DNA of 43,356 nucleotides from Thalassolituus alkanivorans (GCF_020447205.1 NZ_JAJAEL010000037.1:104695-148050), one strand, 5' to 3'. Shown: positions 1 through 9,134, numbered from the stretch's first letter. A program made the numbers and translations. Notes: generated by a model not told the origin, from the sequence alone.

Positions 1-179
1 CGGCAAGGGGATAAGTTCCCCTGCGAGGCATTGGACCTGGATGTTAAAAAGTTCTGTTTTTGTCAGCTACGGTGCTGATTAAAAACTATGGGACAGCAGT
101 GGGCTATAACGCCGCTCTTTTTTATGTGCCGATGAATGCCAGTGCCATAGCTATCAGTGTAGAAAAATTTCCGCAGCTA

Positions 180-611
180 TCAGCGCAGAAACAGTGCTGC
201 TGAATCGTCGTTAAAATAAAAGGTATTCAGCAGCCACTTATCTTTTGGCTTGTAAAAAATAAAATGCCAGGTCATCAGGTGACGTTCAAATTTTTGCAAA
301 AATATATATTTAACCAGAGTGTCGCCGATCAGCTCTTTGGATACAAAATCGTAGCCTAAGGATTTGCCATAATGTTGATCCATTACCGGCAGTTGCGAGC
401 TGACATTATTCATCTGCGCGTTAAATTCCGCTTCTGAAAACATGACATAAGGTTTTAACAGGGCCAGGCCTTTGAGCATGGCGTTATTACCGACATCGGT
501 CATGACCGCCTCAGCCAGTTCTTTGGTTTTTTCTATTGATGCCAGCGATCTGGCTTCAGCGAAAGCCTGCAATGGCAGCAGTGCGGAAAGGAGAAACAGG
601 ATTCTTATCAT
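180..611 (-). CDS. Small secreted protein of unknown function
   Basis: A 143-residue protein that I do not recognise. The first 18 residues form a typical Sec signal peptide: Arg near the start, a hydrophobic LFLLSALLPL core and a small-residue end AFA before EAR. The mature protein would lie in the periplasm or outside the cell. The rest is soluble and rich in aromatic residues near the C-terminus (WHFIFYKPKDKWLLNTFYF), which suggests a compact beta sheet. It has no cysteines and no catalytic motif that I can see. ATG at 611 is the natural start because the signal peptide begins there, but the upstream Shine-Dalgarno match is poor. The gene stands alone, downstream of the DUF885 gene on the same strand across about 240 bp. 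The coding call is fairly safe; the function is unknown. Confidence 0.7.
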   Translation of the reverse strand: MIRILFLLSALLPLQAFAEARSLASIEKTKELAEAVMTDVGNNAMLKGLALLKPYVMFSEAEFNAQMNNVSSQLPVMDQHYGKSLGYDFVSKELIGDTLVKYIFLQKFERHLMTWHFIFYKPKDKWLLNTFYFNDDSAALFLR

Positions 612-805
612 GGGGAGGTCTCTGCTGGAGTATTGGCCCGGAAATACGCCGGGAAGCGCTGCAGAGGAAATCGTCAGAACGAAGCGACAGAACGGCTACA
701 TGAGGTCAGCGATCCGGAGGGATTGCTGCATTCCTTTGCCTGACGGAGGCTAATGCAGGCAGGCTTCAGGCACAATCGTCAGTATTGGACGCCGGAAGTA
801 TCTGG

Positions 806-838
806 CCCGAAAGGACAGAAATTTGGTGTCCTTTCGGG
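806..838 (-). terminator. Long perfect hairpin downstream of the DUF885 gene
   Basis: A perfect 12-bp stem (CCCGAAAGGACA at 806-817, TGTCCTTTCGGG at 827-838) encloses a 9-nt loop. It begins 12 bp past the stop codon of the minus-strand lipoprotein gene. No U-run follows the stem on the minus strand, so it is not a textbook intrinsic terminator. It may stabilise the 3' end of the mRNA or end transcription with Rho. The remaining roughly 200 bp between the two minus-strand genes show nothing else I can support. Confidence 0.5.
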
Positions 839-850
839 GTGCCGGCAGGT

Positions 851-2791
851 TTATTCCTTATCGGTGGTTTTGTCTGCGACGTCAGGAGCGTTATTCATTG
901 CCGCTGTTGTCGCTTTCGGCTGTTTGTTTTTCTGTTGCTTTGCCCAGCGGATCATCCACTCCTGCAACACATCCAGCGGCAGTGCTCCCTGGCTGAGAAG
1001 GGCGGAATGGAAACCGGCAAGATCAAAGCGGCTGCCAAGAATGTCTTTTACCTGCTGGCGAATCGACAGAATACGTAATTCACCCATCTTGTAAGAGGTG
1101 GCCTGCCCTGGCATCACCAGATAGCGGTTAACGGCCGCTTCGCTGTCGGCACGGGAAAACGGTGTATTTTCCAGGCGGAAATTAATCGCCTGTTCACGGC
1201 TCCAGCCTTTGGCGTGCAGGCCGGTATCCAGTACCAGACGCATGGCGCGCCACAGTTCCATAATCAGGCGTCCGTATTCTTCTTCTGCCGATTCGTAAGC
1301 GCCCATTTCGGCGGCCAGTTTTTCGGCATACAAAGCCCAGCCTTCGCTGAAGGCGCTGTAACTGAGATTACGGCGGAAATCCGGCAGCTGTTCATTTTCC
1401 TGGGTCAGGGCAATCTGCATATGGTGACCCGGCAGGGCTTCATGGAAGGCAAGGGCTGCCAGACGGTAGCGTGGCAGGTCGTTCATACGCGCCGGATTGA
1501 CGTAATAAATACCGGGACGGGTGCCGTCCATCGACGGTGACTCATAGAAAGCGATAGGGGCATTGCTCTGGCGATAGTCTTCCACCGCTTTAACCACGAT
1601 AGGGCTGACCGGCAGGCGGGTAAAAAAGTAGGGCAGGCGTTCGGCCATCTGCCGCACTTTATTTTTCTGATAGCCAATAAATTCATCCCGTCCCTGCTGG
1701 TCATCGGGGAAGCGGTAGCTGCGTTCTTCCATCCACTGAAAAAAGTCGCGTAACTGCTGCTGACTTTTACTGCCTTCGGCTGGCTGATAGCCGAGGGCCG
1801 GCATCAGGGCAATGATTTCCTGCTGAATGCGGGTAACTTCGGTCAGCCCCAGCTGGTGAATACGGTCGGCATCAAACTGGCTGTTGGTGTAATGCGCCAG
1901 CAGCAGCTGGTAGTAACGCAGGCCATCGGTCAGGTTAAGCGCTGCCTGATGCTGCGGTGCGCGTTGCTTCTGCTCGCGTACCAGTGCCAGCATATTGCGG
2001 TAGGCCGGTAATACATCCTGCAGCAGTGCTGAACGGGCTTTGCGCTCCAGTAACTTGCGGCTGGATGGGTACAGGTTCAGCTGGTCGAGCTTGCTGTTGA
2101 AGTCGGCCCACAGTGGTGAGGCGTCCGGGCCGTTATCAAAAGGAATGCCTTTGATAATGGCTTCCATACTGCTCTCGACGGCCGGGTAAACAAAGGCCGG
2201 CGGAATAATACCGTCTTCTTCCGCAGCGCGGATATTCTCGCCCCAGCGCTTGAATAATGCCGGCACCGCTTCCAGCCGGCTGATGTAATCGCGGGCTTCG
2301 GGCACGCTGCTGATCGGGTGGTTATTGATTAATACATCCACCACCAGTGTATGCCAGCCGCCCATCTGGCTGAACGCGTACTGATGATGCTCAAACGGCA
2401 CCATTAACAGGCTGAATTCCAGATCTGACAACAGGGTGCGGTAGCTGGCCTGATGGTCGGCTGACAGCGCTTCTTCATCGATGGCGTGCAGGCGGCTGCG
2501 CAGGTCCTGATAAAACGCGACCTGCTGCTCCCGTGCCTCAGGAGAAATATCGTCCCAGTCGAACTGGCCGCTGATGCCCAGCTGGCTGCGCAGTACCGGG
2601 CTCTGTTCCACCGCAAACTGGTAATACTCATTAAACAACTCATCGGCAGCGGCGTTTGCCTGTTGTTGTTGCTCCTGACTGTAAACCGTTGCCTGAGTAT
2701 CAGTATCTGGCTTTGGCAGCATGGCCTGACAGCCAGCGAGAACGAGCAGACAGGAAAGAGTGACGGGGCGGAGTAACGAATGTTTCAACAC
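851..2791 (-). CDS. DUF885 family lipoprotein, probable zinc metallopeptidase
   Basis: Exported lipoprotein of the DUF885 family, whose members are predicted M32-like zinc carboxypeptidases acting on short peptides. From GTG at 2791 the protein is 646 residues. A basic n-region (KHSLLR) and a hydrophobic stretch lead to the lipobox LAGC, with lipidated Cys at about residue 21, so it should be anchored to a membrane facing the periplasm. The active-site signature HEALPGHH lies near residues 450-457 and is followed about 30 residues later by EGWALYAE, both typical of the family. The tail is rich in Lys, Gln and Ala and looks disordered. A TTG at 2836 would add 15 residues but has no Shine-Dalgarno and spoils the signal peptide. 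The gene is monocistronic and diverges from the DUF4892 gene. Family assignment is firm; the substrate is unknown. Confidence 0.88.
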   Translation of the reverse strand: MLKHSLLRPVTLSCLLVLAGCQAMLPKPDTDTQATVYSQEQQQQANAAADELFNEYYQFAVEQSPVLRSQLGISGQFDWDDISPEAREQQVAFYQDLRSRLHAIDEEALSADHQASYRTLLSDLEFSLLMVPFEHHQYAFSQMGGWHTLVVDVLINNHPISSVPEARDYISRLEAVPALFKRWGENIRAAEEDGIIPPAFVYPAVESSMEAIIKGIPFDNGPDASPLWADFNSKLDQLNLYPSSRKLLERKARSALLQDVLPAYRNMLALVREQKQRAPQHQAALNLTDGLRYYQLLLAHYTNSQFDADRIHQLGLTEVTRIQQEIIALMPALGYQPAEGSKSQQQLRDFFQWMEERSYRFPDDQQGRDEFIGYQKNKVRQMAERLPYFFTRLPVSPIVVKAVEDYRQSNAPIAFYESPSMDGTRPGIYYVNPARMNDLPRYRLAALAFHEALPGHHMQIALTQENEQLPDFRRNLSYSAFSEGWALYAEKLAAEMGAYESAEEEYGRLIMELWRAMRLVLDTGLHAKGWSREQAINFRLENTPFSRADSEAAVNRYLVMPGQATSYKMGELRILSIRQQVKDILGSRFDLAGFHSALLSQGALPLDVLQEWMIRWAKQQKNKQPKATTAAMNNAPDVADKTTDKE

Positions 2792-2954
2792 GGTTTTGAC
2801 TCTGAAAAATGGCGCGGCCGAGTGTAACAGCCACAAGGGCAGGGGTTAAAGAGGAGGGCGGAAGGGGAGCCTTAAAGGGCCGCTTTATTCACAGCATAGG
2901 GTGTGCCGTGTGCGCCGTGTTACTCTAACGCCGTATTTCAGAAAGGAGTAACCC

Positions 2955-3815
2955 ATGCGCTGGTTGGTATTGTTAACAGGTTTGCTGGTGTCGCCGCTTT
3001 GGGCGCTGGATGCTTTTCCACAGGCGGGTCTGCTGGAAGACAAAACACAGGATGTCAGTAATTATCGTCTGGTTATTTCAGAACTGAAGCGCAATCAGGC
3101 CACCACCTATGGCGAGCATGAACGGCGTCTGAAAGGTACGCTCTGGCGCCGGGTCTGGGCGGTGGAAGACCGGGTGCCGCTGGATACAGTGATTAATCAT
3201 TACACGCAGCAGCTGAACGCCAGTCGGGTGATTTATCAATGCCGTGCCCTTGATTGCGGCAGCAACCCATTCTGGGCCAATGAAATATTTCATAACGCCC
3301 GTCTGGGCGGACGTGAGCAGAATCAGTTTTATAGGGTGGCGCTGAAAGAGCAGGAAGGGAGTAAGGAGAAAAAACTCTACGTTCTCTATGTTATCGAGCG
3401 TGGCTCAAAGCAGGTGATGGTGAATCTGGATGTGCTGACCACCCGCGATGCTGTGCAGGAAAGAGCGGATATGAATGTGCTGATTCAGCAGGCACTGGTC
3501 AGCAGTCATGGCTGGCTGCCGGGGCTGGTGGTCGAAAATGGCCAGATTAATGAACAGCAGAGCAGTGCGCTGATTGCTTATCTGAAAAATCTTACTCCGG
3601 GGATGAAACGCCGTTTATATCTGCTGGTCCATTGCTACGACGCCAGTCATATGAATGACAATATTCAGTGTTCGCAGCGTCTGGCCAAACAGCTGCGGCT
3701 GGCAACCTTTGACGGTCAGTATGAACTGAATATTGATGGTCATGGCGCACTGACGCCGGCACCGGATAACAGCCTGCAGCCGGCTTTACGTTTTATATTC
3801 TGGCCAGGGAGATAA
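2955..3815 (+). CDS. DUF4892 domain exported protein
   Basis: A 286-residue protein with a clear N-terminal signal peptide (MRWLVLLTGLLVSPLWA, cleavage before LDAFP). It matches the DUF4892 family as I know it: the central block CRALDCGSNPFWANEIF, followed by LGGREQNQFY and a beta-rich segment (LYVLYVIERG), is characteristic. Two cysteines in CRALDC could form a periplasmic disulfide. The last 80 residues (LLVHCYDASHMND...CSQRLAKQL) vaguely recall the OmpA-like layout, but this is only a resemblance. A strong AAAGGAG lies upstream of the ATG. The stop is 2 bp from the start of the patatin gene, whose Shine-Dalgarno (GGGAG) sits in the last codons here, so the two are almost certainly co-translated. 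Function is unknown. Confidence 0.85.
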   Translation: MRWLVLLTGLLVSPLWALDAFPQAGLLEDKTQDVSNYRLVISELKRNQATTYGEHERRLKGTLWRRVWAVEDRVPLDTVINHYTQQLNASRVIYQCRALDCGSNPFWANEIFHNARLGGREQNQFYRVALKEQEGSKEKKLYVLYVIERGSKQVMVNLDVLTTRDAVQERADMNVLIQQALVSSHGWLPGLVVENGQINEQQSSALIAYLKNLTPGMKRRLYLLVHCYDASHMNDNIQCSQRLAKQLRLATFDGQYELNIDGHGALTPAPDNSLQPALRFIFWPGR

Positions 3816-3817
3816 GC

Positions 3818-4738
3818 ATGAAAAAAACAGTAGCGCTGGCACTTGGCAGTGGTGCGGCCCGTGGTTACACCCATATCGGTGTGATTGATGCGCTGGAAGC
3901 GCGGGGTTATGACATCGTAATGGTGTCCGGTTGTTCGATGGGGGCGGTGGTCGGTGGTTTTTATTGCGCCGGTCAGCTGGATGTTTACCGTAACTGGGTG
4001 TGCGGTCTGAAATATCTGGATGTGCTGAAGCTGGTGGATCTGAGTCTGTTATCCGGTGGCGTTATCCGTGGCGACCGGGTGTTTAACATCATCAGTGAAA
4101 TGCTCAACGGCCGTAACATTGAAGACCTGCCGATTCCCTTTACGGCGGTTGCCACCGATCTGACCAATAAAAAAGAAATCTGGTTTCAGCGTGGTTCGTT
4201 GCAGGATGCGGTGCGGGCATCGGCGGCTATTCCCAGTCTGCTGACCCCGGTGGCGAACAATGGCCGTATGCTGGTGGATGGCGCGGTGCTGAATCCGCTG
4301 CCGATTACACCCTGTGTGTCCGCCCATGCTGATTTTATTATTGCCGTGGATCTGAACGCTGAAGTGCCGGTACCGCAGGAGCTGGTTCACGATCCGGAAA
4401 GCGAGCGCAAAGAAAAGCAGGACTGGTTCAACACGCTGGTGGATAAGGCCAGTCAGTGGTTTGAAAACAAAAGCAATGCGCGCAAAGAAGCGAATGACAG
4501 CCTCGGCAAACTGGATATTCTGAACCAGGTGTTTGAGGTGATGTCAGCATCGCTGACTCAGTACAAAATCGCCGGTTACCCGCCGGATCTGCTGATCAAA
4601 ATCCCGCTGAACTGCTGTGAGGTCTACGAGTTTTACCGCGCCGAAGAAATGATCGCGCTGGGACGGCATATTGCTGATCAGGCGCTGGATGCGTTCGAGG
4701 CCGGTAACAGCAGCCTGTATGGCCAGCGTATGGGCTGA
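3818..4738 (+). CDS. rssA: Patatin-like phospholipase, RssA family
   Basis: A 306-residue cytoplasmic patatin-fold serine hydrolase, close in length to E. coli RssA/YchK (about 300). The glycine-rich oxyanion segment GSGAARGYTHIG lies at residues 10-21, the nucleophile elbow GCSMG places Ser at 40, and the catalytic dyad is completed by Asp154 in VDGA. All catalytic parts are intact. Bacterial members hydrolyse acyl esters of lipids, but the physiological substrate of RssA proteins is not settled. There is no signal peptide. The gene is coupled to the DUF4892 gene 2 bp upstream, which suggests a shared envelope or lipid role (inference). A long inverted repeat (GAAGGCTC at 4737-4744, GAGCCTTC at 4783-4790) follows the stop and may mark the end of the transcript. 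Confidence 0.9.
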   Translation: MKKTVALALGSGAARGYTHIGVIDALEARGYDIVMVSGCSMGAVVGGFYCAGQLDVYRNWVCGLKYLDVLKLVDLSLLSGGVIRGDRVFNIISEMLNGRNIEDLPIPFTAVATDLTNKKEIWFQRGSLQDAVRASAAIPSLLTPVANNGRMLVDGAVLNPLPITPCVSAHADFIIAVDLNAEVPVPQELVHDPESERKEKQDWFNTLVDKASQWFENKSNARKEANDSLGKLDILNQVFEVMSASLTQYKIAGYPPDLLIKIPLNCCEVYEFYRAEEMIALGRHIADQALDAFEAGNSSLYGQRMG

Positions 4739-4846
4739 AGGCTCTGGCGCAGACAGGCAATCGCATGGCGGAAAGATGCCCTGAGCCTTCAAAATAGGTA
4801 AACTAGCGCACTTTCTGCCCGATTCATCTCACAGAGCTTTTCTTTT

Positions 4847-5776
4847 ATGGATTTACAGCATCACGCCGAATGTGCCGTTGATGAACTTAACACCCTGCAG
4901 GACGTGATCCGCTGGTCGGTCAGCCGTATGTCAGAGGCTGGTATTTACTATGGTCACGGCACTGATAATCCCTGGGATGAAGCTTTGTTACTGGTTACCC
5001 ACGCCCTGCATCTGCCGTGGAATCTGGCCAACGAATGGCGCAACGCTCAGCTGACCCGGACAGAGCGTCAGGCGGCAATTGAGCTGATTCTTACCCGTAT
5101 TGAACAGCGTGTACCGGCCCCTTATTTAACCGGCGTGGCCTGGTTCTGCAATCTGCCTTTTGTGGTGGATGAGCGGGTGCTTATTCCACGTTCGCCGATC
5201 GGTCAGATGATTGATCAGGGCTTTGCGCCCTGGTGGCAGGGCCATACGCTGGACGGTCAGCCGCAGCCACAGCGTATTATGGATCTGTGCACCGGCAGTG
5301 GTTGTATTGGTATCGCTATGGCGAAAAAATTCCCGCAGGCCGAGGTTGAGCTGCTCGATCTGTCGTTCGAGGCGCTGGAAGTTGCCGATGAAAATATTCA
5401 GCGTCACCAGCTGGAAGACCGGGTGATGGCACTGCAGTCGGATCTGTTTGCTGCCGCCAGCGGTAAATACGACCTGATTGTGTCCAATCCGCCGTATGTC
5501 GATGCCGATGATATGAGCTGCCTGCCGGAGGAATATCACCACGAGCCGGAACTGGCGCTGGCAGCCGGGGAAGATGGCCTTGATCTGGTGCGCATCATGT
5601 TAAAAGAAGCCCGCCAGTATCTGACCGATGATGGTCTGCTGGTGGTGGAAGTCGGTAACAGCTGGCCGGCTCTGGCCGCGGCGTATCCGCAGTTACCTTT
5701 TGTCTGGCCGGAGTTTGAACACGGCGGACACGGCGTGTTTGTGCTGCAGGCGCGCGACTTAGATCTACTGAATTAG
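4847..5776 (+). CDS. prmB: Ribosomal protein L3 N5-glutamine methyltransferase PrmB
   Basis: Uses S-adenosylmethionine to methylate a glutamine side chain of ribosomal protein L3 during 50S assembly. At 309 residues it matches E. coli PrmB (310). The N-terminal helical domain (about 1-100) leads to the Rossmann methyltransferase domain. Motif I is [12 protein letters not shown], and the glutamine-binding NPPY motif is at residues 214-217, shared with PrmC and HemK. The sequence [14 protein letters not shown] just before motif I is typical of PrmB rather than PrmC. The Shine-Dalgarno before the ATG is weak. The gene precedes aroC by 54 bp, an arrangement common in gammaproteobacteria. Confidence 0.95.
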   Translation: MDLQHHAECAVDELNTLQDVIRWSVSRMSEAGIYYGHGTDNPWDEALLLVTHALHLPWNLANEWRNAQLTRTERQAAIELILTRIEQRVPAPYLTGVAWFCNLPFVVDERVLIPRSPIGQMIDQGFAPWWQGHTLDGQPQPQRIMDLCTGSGCIGIAMAKKFPQAEVELLDLSFEALEVADENIQRHQLEDRVMALQSDLFAAASGKYDLIVSNPPYVDADDMSCLPEEYHHEPELALAAGEDGLDLVRIMLKEARQYLTDDGLLVVEVGNSWPALAAAYPQLPFVWPEFEHGGHGVFVLQARDLDLLN

Positions 5777-5830
5777 ATTTATTGAATTAATAGACGGCCG
5801 CCTGACCGGCCCTGAAATAAGAGACTGATT

Positions 5831-6931
5831 ATGTCCGGAAATACCTTTGGCAAAAGTTTCACCGTGACCACCGCCGGTGAAAGTCATGGCCTGGCGCTGG
5901 TGGCTGTCGTTGATGGCTGCCCTCCGGGTATTGAACTGAGTGAGGCCGATCTGCAGCTTGATCTTGATCGCCGTAAGCCCGGCACCTCACGCTATACCAC
6001 CCAGCGTCGTGAAGACGATGTGGTGAAAATCCTGTCCGGCGTGTTTGAAGGCAAAACCACGGGCACACCGATTGGCCTGCTGATCGAGAACACTGACCAG
6101 CGTTCGAAAGATTACGCTGACATCGCCAAGACCTTCCGTCCGGCCCACGCCGATTACGCCTACACGCAGAAATACGGTTTCCGTGATTACCGTGGTGGTG
6201 GCCGTTCGTCAGCCCGTGAAACCGCAATGCGTGTGGCGGCCGGTGCCATTGCCAAGAAAGTGCTGGCCGCGAAAGGCATTCAGGTGCGTGGTTACTTAAG
6301 CCAGCTGGGGCCGATCAAAATCGAACAGTTCGATTGGGATCAGGTGGAGCAGAACCCGTTCTTCAGCCCGGATGCCTCTAAAGTGGCCGAAATGGAAACC
6401 TACATGAACGCGCTGCGTAAAGAAGGTAATTCCGTTGGTGCGAAAATCTCTGTGGTGGCGACCGGTCTGTTCCCGGGCCTGGGTGAGCCGATTTTTGATC
6501 GTCTGGATGCCGAGCTGGCCCATGCGCTGATGAGCATTAATGCGGTAAAAGGCGTTGAAATTGGCGATGGCTTTGCCTGTGTTGAGCAGAAAGGCACCGA
6601 GCACCGTGATGAAATGACGCCGGAAGGCTTCTTAAGCAACCATGCCGGTGGTGTACTGGGTGGTATTTCCACCGGTCAGGACATCATTGCACATATCGCG
6701 CTGAAGCCGACCTCCAGCCTGATCATTCCGGGCCGTTCCATTGATTCTGATGGCAACCCGATTGAAGTGATCACCAAAGGTCGTCACGACCCTTGTGTGG
6801 GCATCCGTGCCACGCCGATTGCCGAAGCGATGATGGCGATGGTGCTGTGTGATCATCTGCTGCGTCATCGTGGCCAGAACGCTGATGTGCACTGCACAAC
6901 ACCGGTGATTGCCGCTGAGGCAAAACAGTAA
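5831..6931 (+). CDS. aroC: Chorismate synthase
   Basis: Converts 5-enolpyruvylshikimate-3-phosphate to chorismate, the last common step of aromatic biosynthesis, using reduced FMN without net redox change. The protein is 366 residues, usual for the bacterial enzyme. Family signatures are all present: GESHG near residue 17, [17 protein letters not shown] (residues about 47-63), the block [19 protein letters not shown] and the C-terminal GRHDPC. A moderate Shine-Dalgarno (AAGAGA) precedes the ATG. It is probably transcribed with prmB and ends at a strong intrinsic terminator 5 bp past the stop. Its substrate is made by the AroA half of the fusion protein 33 kb away in this window. Confidence 0.98.
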   Translation: MSGNTFGKSFTVTTAGESHGLALVAVVDGCPPGIELSEADLQLDLDRRKPGTSRYTTQRREDDVVKILSGVFEGKTTGTPIGLLIENTDQRSKDYADIAKTFRPAHADYAYTQKYGFRDYRGGGRSSARETAMRVAAGAIAKKVLAAKGIQVRGYLSQLGPIKIEQFDWDQVEQNPFFSPDASKVAEMETYMNALRKEGNSVGAKISVVATGLFPGLGEPIFDRLDAELAHALMSINAVKGVEIGDGFACVEQKGTEHRDEMTPEGFLSNHAGGVLGGISTGQDIIAHIALKPTSSLIIPGRSIDSDGNPIEVITKGRHDPCVGIRATPIAEAMMAMVLCDHLLRHRGQNADVHCTTPVIAAEAKQ

Positions 6932-6935
6932 AATG

Positions 6936-6963
6936 AAGGGCCGGCTCTGCCGGCCCTTTTTTG
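6936..6963 (+). terminator. Intrinsic terminator after aroC
   Basis: GC-rich stem AAGGGCCGG / CCGGCCCTT with a short CTCTG loop, followed directly by a run of T. It lies 5 bp after the aroC stop codon and separates aroC from the MFS gene. Confidence 0.9.
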
Positions 6964-7003
6964 TATAACCGCACTTCAGGCATGAGGCTGAGCGTTCAAC
7001 GCC

Positions 7004-8158
7004 ATGATGTCTTCCGCTTTGCCGTTTAAACGGCTCTCTTTCTTTTACGCCCTGTATTTCGCCCTGTTGGGTTGTATCGCTCCTTATTGGGGGTTATTTC
7101 TGCAGAGCCGCAGTTTTAATCCGGAGCAGATCGGTCAGCTGATGGCCTGCTTTGGGCTGGTACGCATTCTGGCACCTAATCTCTGGGCTTACTGGAGCCG
7201 TTATTTCCGCACGCCAATGCAGATGGTGCGCTGGGCCGGGATGCTGACCATGCTGTGCTTCTCGCTGATCTGGTGGGCTGACAGCTTTGTCAGCATGGCG
7301 GCGGTGATGATTCTGTACGGTTTTTTCTGGGCTGCCATGCTGCCACAGTACGAAGCCATGACATTACAGCACTGTGGCACACAGGCTGATATCTATGGCC
7401 GTATCCGTATGTGGGGCTCTATCGGTTTTGTGCTGGTGGTTTTGGGCGCAGGTTATTTATTCGAGTGGATTTCCGTTGGCTGGTTGCCGGTACTGATGCT
7501 GAGTCTGATGGCACTGATTGGTGTTAATAGTCTTACTTTACCGGAGCCCGCCGAAGGGCATCTGCAGCCGGCGCCATCAGGACAATTTTTAAATTTATTA
7601 AAATCACGTCCGGTGCAGGTGTTTATTCTGATGAATATTCTGCTGCAGATCAGTCATGGTCCTTATTACACATTTTTCAGTATTTATCTTGAAAATCATG
7701 GATATAAACCAGCAGAGATCGGTTTGCTGTGGTCGCTTGGGGTTATTGCCGAAGTTTTTTTATTCTGGAAATTTCACCGATTGGTCAGCTTTTTCAGCTG
7801 GCGGACCTGGTGCGTATTAAGTTTATTAATTACAGCGGTACGCTGGACACTGATTGGCAGTCTGGTGGATTTCTGGGGCTGGCTGTTGCTGGCACAGCTG
7901 GGACATGCGTTCAGCTTTGCTGCTATGCATGCTGTTTCCATGCGTTATATTCAGCATTTATTTCCGCGACCACTGCAGGGGCGGGCACAGGCGATGTATT
8001 CCAGTGTCGGCTTTGGCATCGGCGGTGCGCTTGGCGCCTGGTTAAGCGGCAGCCTGTGGTTGTCTTTGGGTGGCAGTCAGGTCTTTTTTCTGGCTACACT
8101 GGCAGCGTTACTGGGGGCTTTTGTCGCCTGGAAAGGACTTGATGAGAAGGAATGCTGA
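7004..8158 (+). CDS. MFS transporter, HcaT-like
   Basis: A 384-residue inner-membrane protein with about 12 hydrophobic segments spread over its full length, typical of the major facilitator superfamily. The N-terminus (RLSFFYALYFALLGCIAPYWGLFLQ cut short here as FYALYFALLGCIAPYWGLF) and the motif GRIRMWGSIGF in the middle of the N-terminal half match the 3-phenylpropionate transporter (HcaT) subfamily. Its substrate cannot be told from sequence, and no catabolic genes for aromatic acids lie nearby, so the name should not be read as a proven substrate. The start is ATG ATG; either codon could be used, behind GAGG at a usable distance. It stands alone between the aroC terminator and the PHA locus. 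Confidence 0.85.
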   Translation: MMSSALPFKRLSFFYALYFALLGCIAPYWGLFLQSRSFNPEQIGQLMACFGLVRILAPNLWAYWSRYFRTPMQMVRWAGMLTMLCFSLIWWADSFVSMAAVMILYGFFWAAMLPQYEAMTLQHCGTQADIYGRIRMWGSIGFVLVVLGAGYLFEWISVGWLPVLMLSLMALIGVNSLTLPEPAEGHLQPAPSGQFLNLLKSRPVQVFILMNILLQISHGPYYTFFSIYLENHGYKPAEIGLLWSLGVIAEVFLFWKFHRLVSFFSWRTWCVLSLLITAVRWTLIGSLVDFWGWLLLAQLGHAFSFAAMHAVSMRYIQHLFPRPLQGRAQAMYSSVGFGIGGALGAWLSGSLWLSLGGSQVFFLATLAALLGAFVAWKGLDEKEC

Positions 8159-8218
8159 CGGCAATATTTTTTAACAGTACGCTATAAAAATAAATCATAG
8201 AACGACAGGGAATAAACA

Positions 8219-8473
8219 ATGAAAATTAATGTCACTTTTGATCTTACGCCGGAAGAATTTCGCCGGGTAATGGGACTGCCGGATGTACAGGAGTTCCAGA
8301 AAGAACTTTTTGCCAGCATGCTGGAAAAAATGAAATCCGGCGAAGACGGTTACGATGCTATGAGTTTGTATCAGCCAATGTTTAACGAAGGCATGAATGC
8401 AATGGGACAGTTTCAGAAAATGATGCTGAGCATGATGTCGGGTGCATCTTCTTCTGATAAAGAGAACAGTTAG
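8219..8473 (+). CDS. Small DUF6489-like protein upstream of the phasin gene
   Basis: An 84-residue acidic protein. The N-terminus (MKINVTFDLTPEEFRRVMGLPDVQ) is a predicted beta strand followed by a helix and fits the DUF6489 family as I remember it. The second half is a Met-rich amphipathic helix (MGQFQKMMLSMMSG) that could bind a hydrophobic surface. The ATG follows a purine-rich GACAGGGAATAA. It lies 60 bp after the MFS gene and about 200 bp before the phasin gene. Its position suggests a role with PHA granules, but that is inference; no function is known to me. Family assignment is moderate, the coding call good. Confidence 0.72.
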   Translation: MKINVTFDLTPEEFRRVMGLPDVQEFQKELFASMLEKMKSGEDGYDAMSLYQPMFNEGMNAMGQFQKMMLSMMSGASSSDKENS

Positions 8474-8671
8474 AATTTAAAGTGAATGCTCTAGGGCAAT
8501 TGGCGCCAGCCTTTGGCCTCATTGTTAAGTGCTTTAAAAATCGATCATGATAAAGGCTGATATTAATCAAGAAATTTATCGTTGAATGCGCTGCTGTCAT
8601 TTAAGTGTAAGATAAAATGCCCTAGTATGGATTCACCCCAACTGCTATTAGACTTTTGAAGGAGCAAGACT

Positions 8672-9064
8672 ATGCAAGAGAATATTCTTAATGCATTCGC
8701 AGAGCAGGCTAAAACCATGTACGCACCCATGGCGAAATTTAACAGTCTGTTTGTCGACAACATGGAAAAAATGACGGAGTTCCAACTGAACGCCATCAAA
8801 TCGTATGCAGACCTGGGTCTGGAGCAGATGAAAAAAGCTGCTGAAGTGAAAGATGCAGAAAGCATGCGTTCTTTTACTGCTAACCAGGCGGAAACTGCTT
8901 CGGCACTGAACAAAAAAGTGATGGAAGATGCCAAGGCATTTTCTGACATGGCGATGGAATTCAAAACTCAGATCGAATCCATCATGGAAGAAGCCCGCTC
9001 AACTGCAGCGGCTACCACCACCACCGCTAAGCCAGCTGCTGCTAAACCTAAATCAGCTGCCTGA
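8672..9064 (+). CDS. phaP: Phasin family protein (PHA granule coat)
   Basis: A 130-residue phasin, the small amphipathic protein that coats polyhydroxyalkanoate granules and sets their number and size. The protein is almost all helix. The central segment KMTEFQLNAIKSYADLGLEQMKKA is split here as FQLNAIKSYADLGLEQ and fits the phasin domain. The tail (residues about 112-130) is an Ala/Thr/Lys/Pro-rich low-complexity stretch, common in phasins. A good GGAG lies 8 bp before the ATG. The gene has its own terminator 17 bp downstream and is followed by phaC, which supports the assignment. A roughly 200-bp leader precedes it, long enough for a separate promoter, which I cannot place with confidence. 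Confidence 0.9.
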   Translation: MQENILNAFAEQAKTMYAPMAKFNSLFVDNMEKMTEFQLNAIKSYADLGLEQMKKAAEVKDAESMRSFTANQAETASALNKKVMEDAKAFSDMAMEFKTQIESIMEEARSTAAATTTTAKPAAAKPKSAA

Positions 9065-9080
9065 TCTCGTCTGATGTCAG

Positions 9081-9105
9081 AGGCCACCTTCGGGTGGCCT
9101 TTTTT
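9081..9105 (+). terminator. Intrinsic terminator after the phasin gene
   Basis: Stem GGCCACC / GGTGGCC with a TTCG tetraloop and a T6 run. It sits between phaP and phaC, so it can keep the abundant phasin message separate from, or well above, the synthase message. Confidence 0.93.
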
Positions 9106-9134
9106 GCTCAATCGTTTCTGAATGCAGGTGATAC

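Noticed and set aside
1-179. Possible ends of genes at the left edge (plus-strand frames open to about 78 and 83; a minus-strand ATG near 31)
   Set aside because: The fragments are 25 codons or fewer, have no recognisable motif and no convincing ribosome binding site. I cannot support a gene here.
149-183. Direct repeat AGCTATCAG at 149-157 and 175-183
   Set aside because: Only 9 bp, two copies, overlapping a stop codon; chance is a good explanation.
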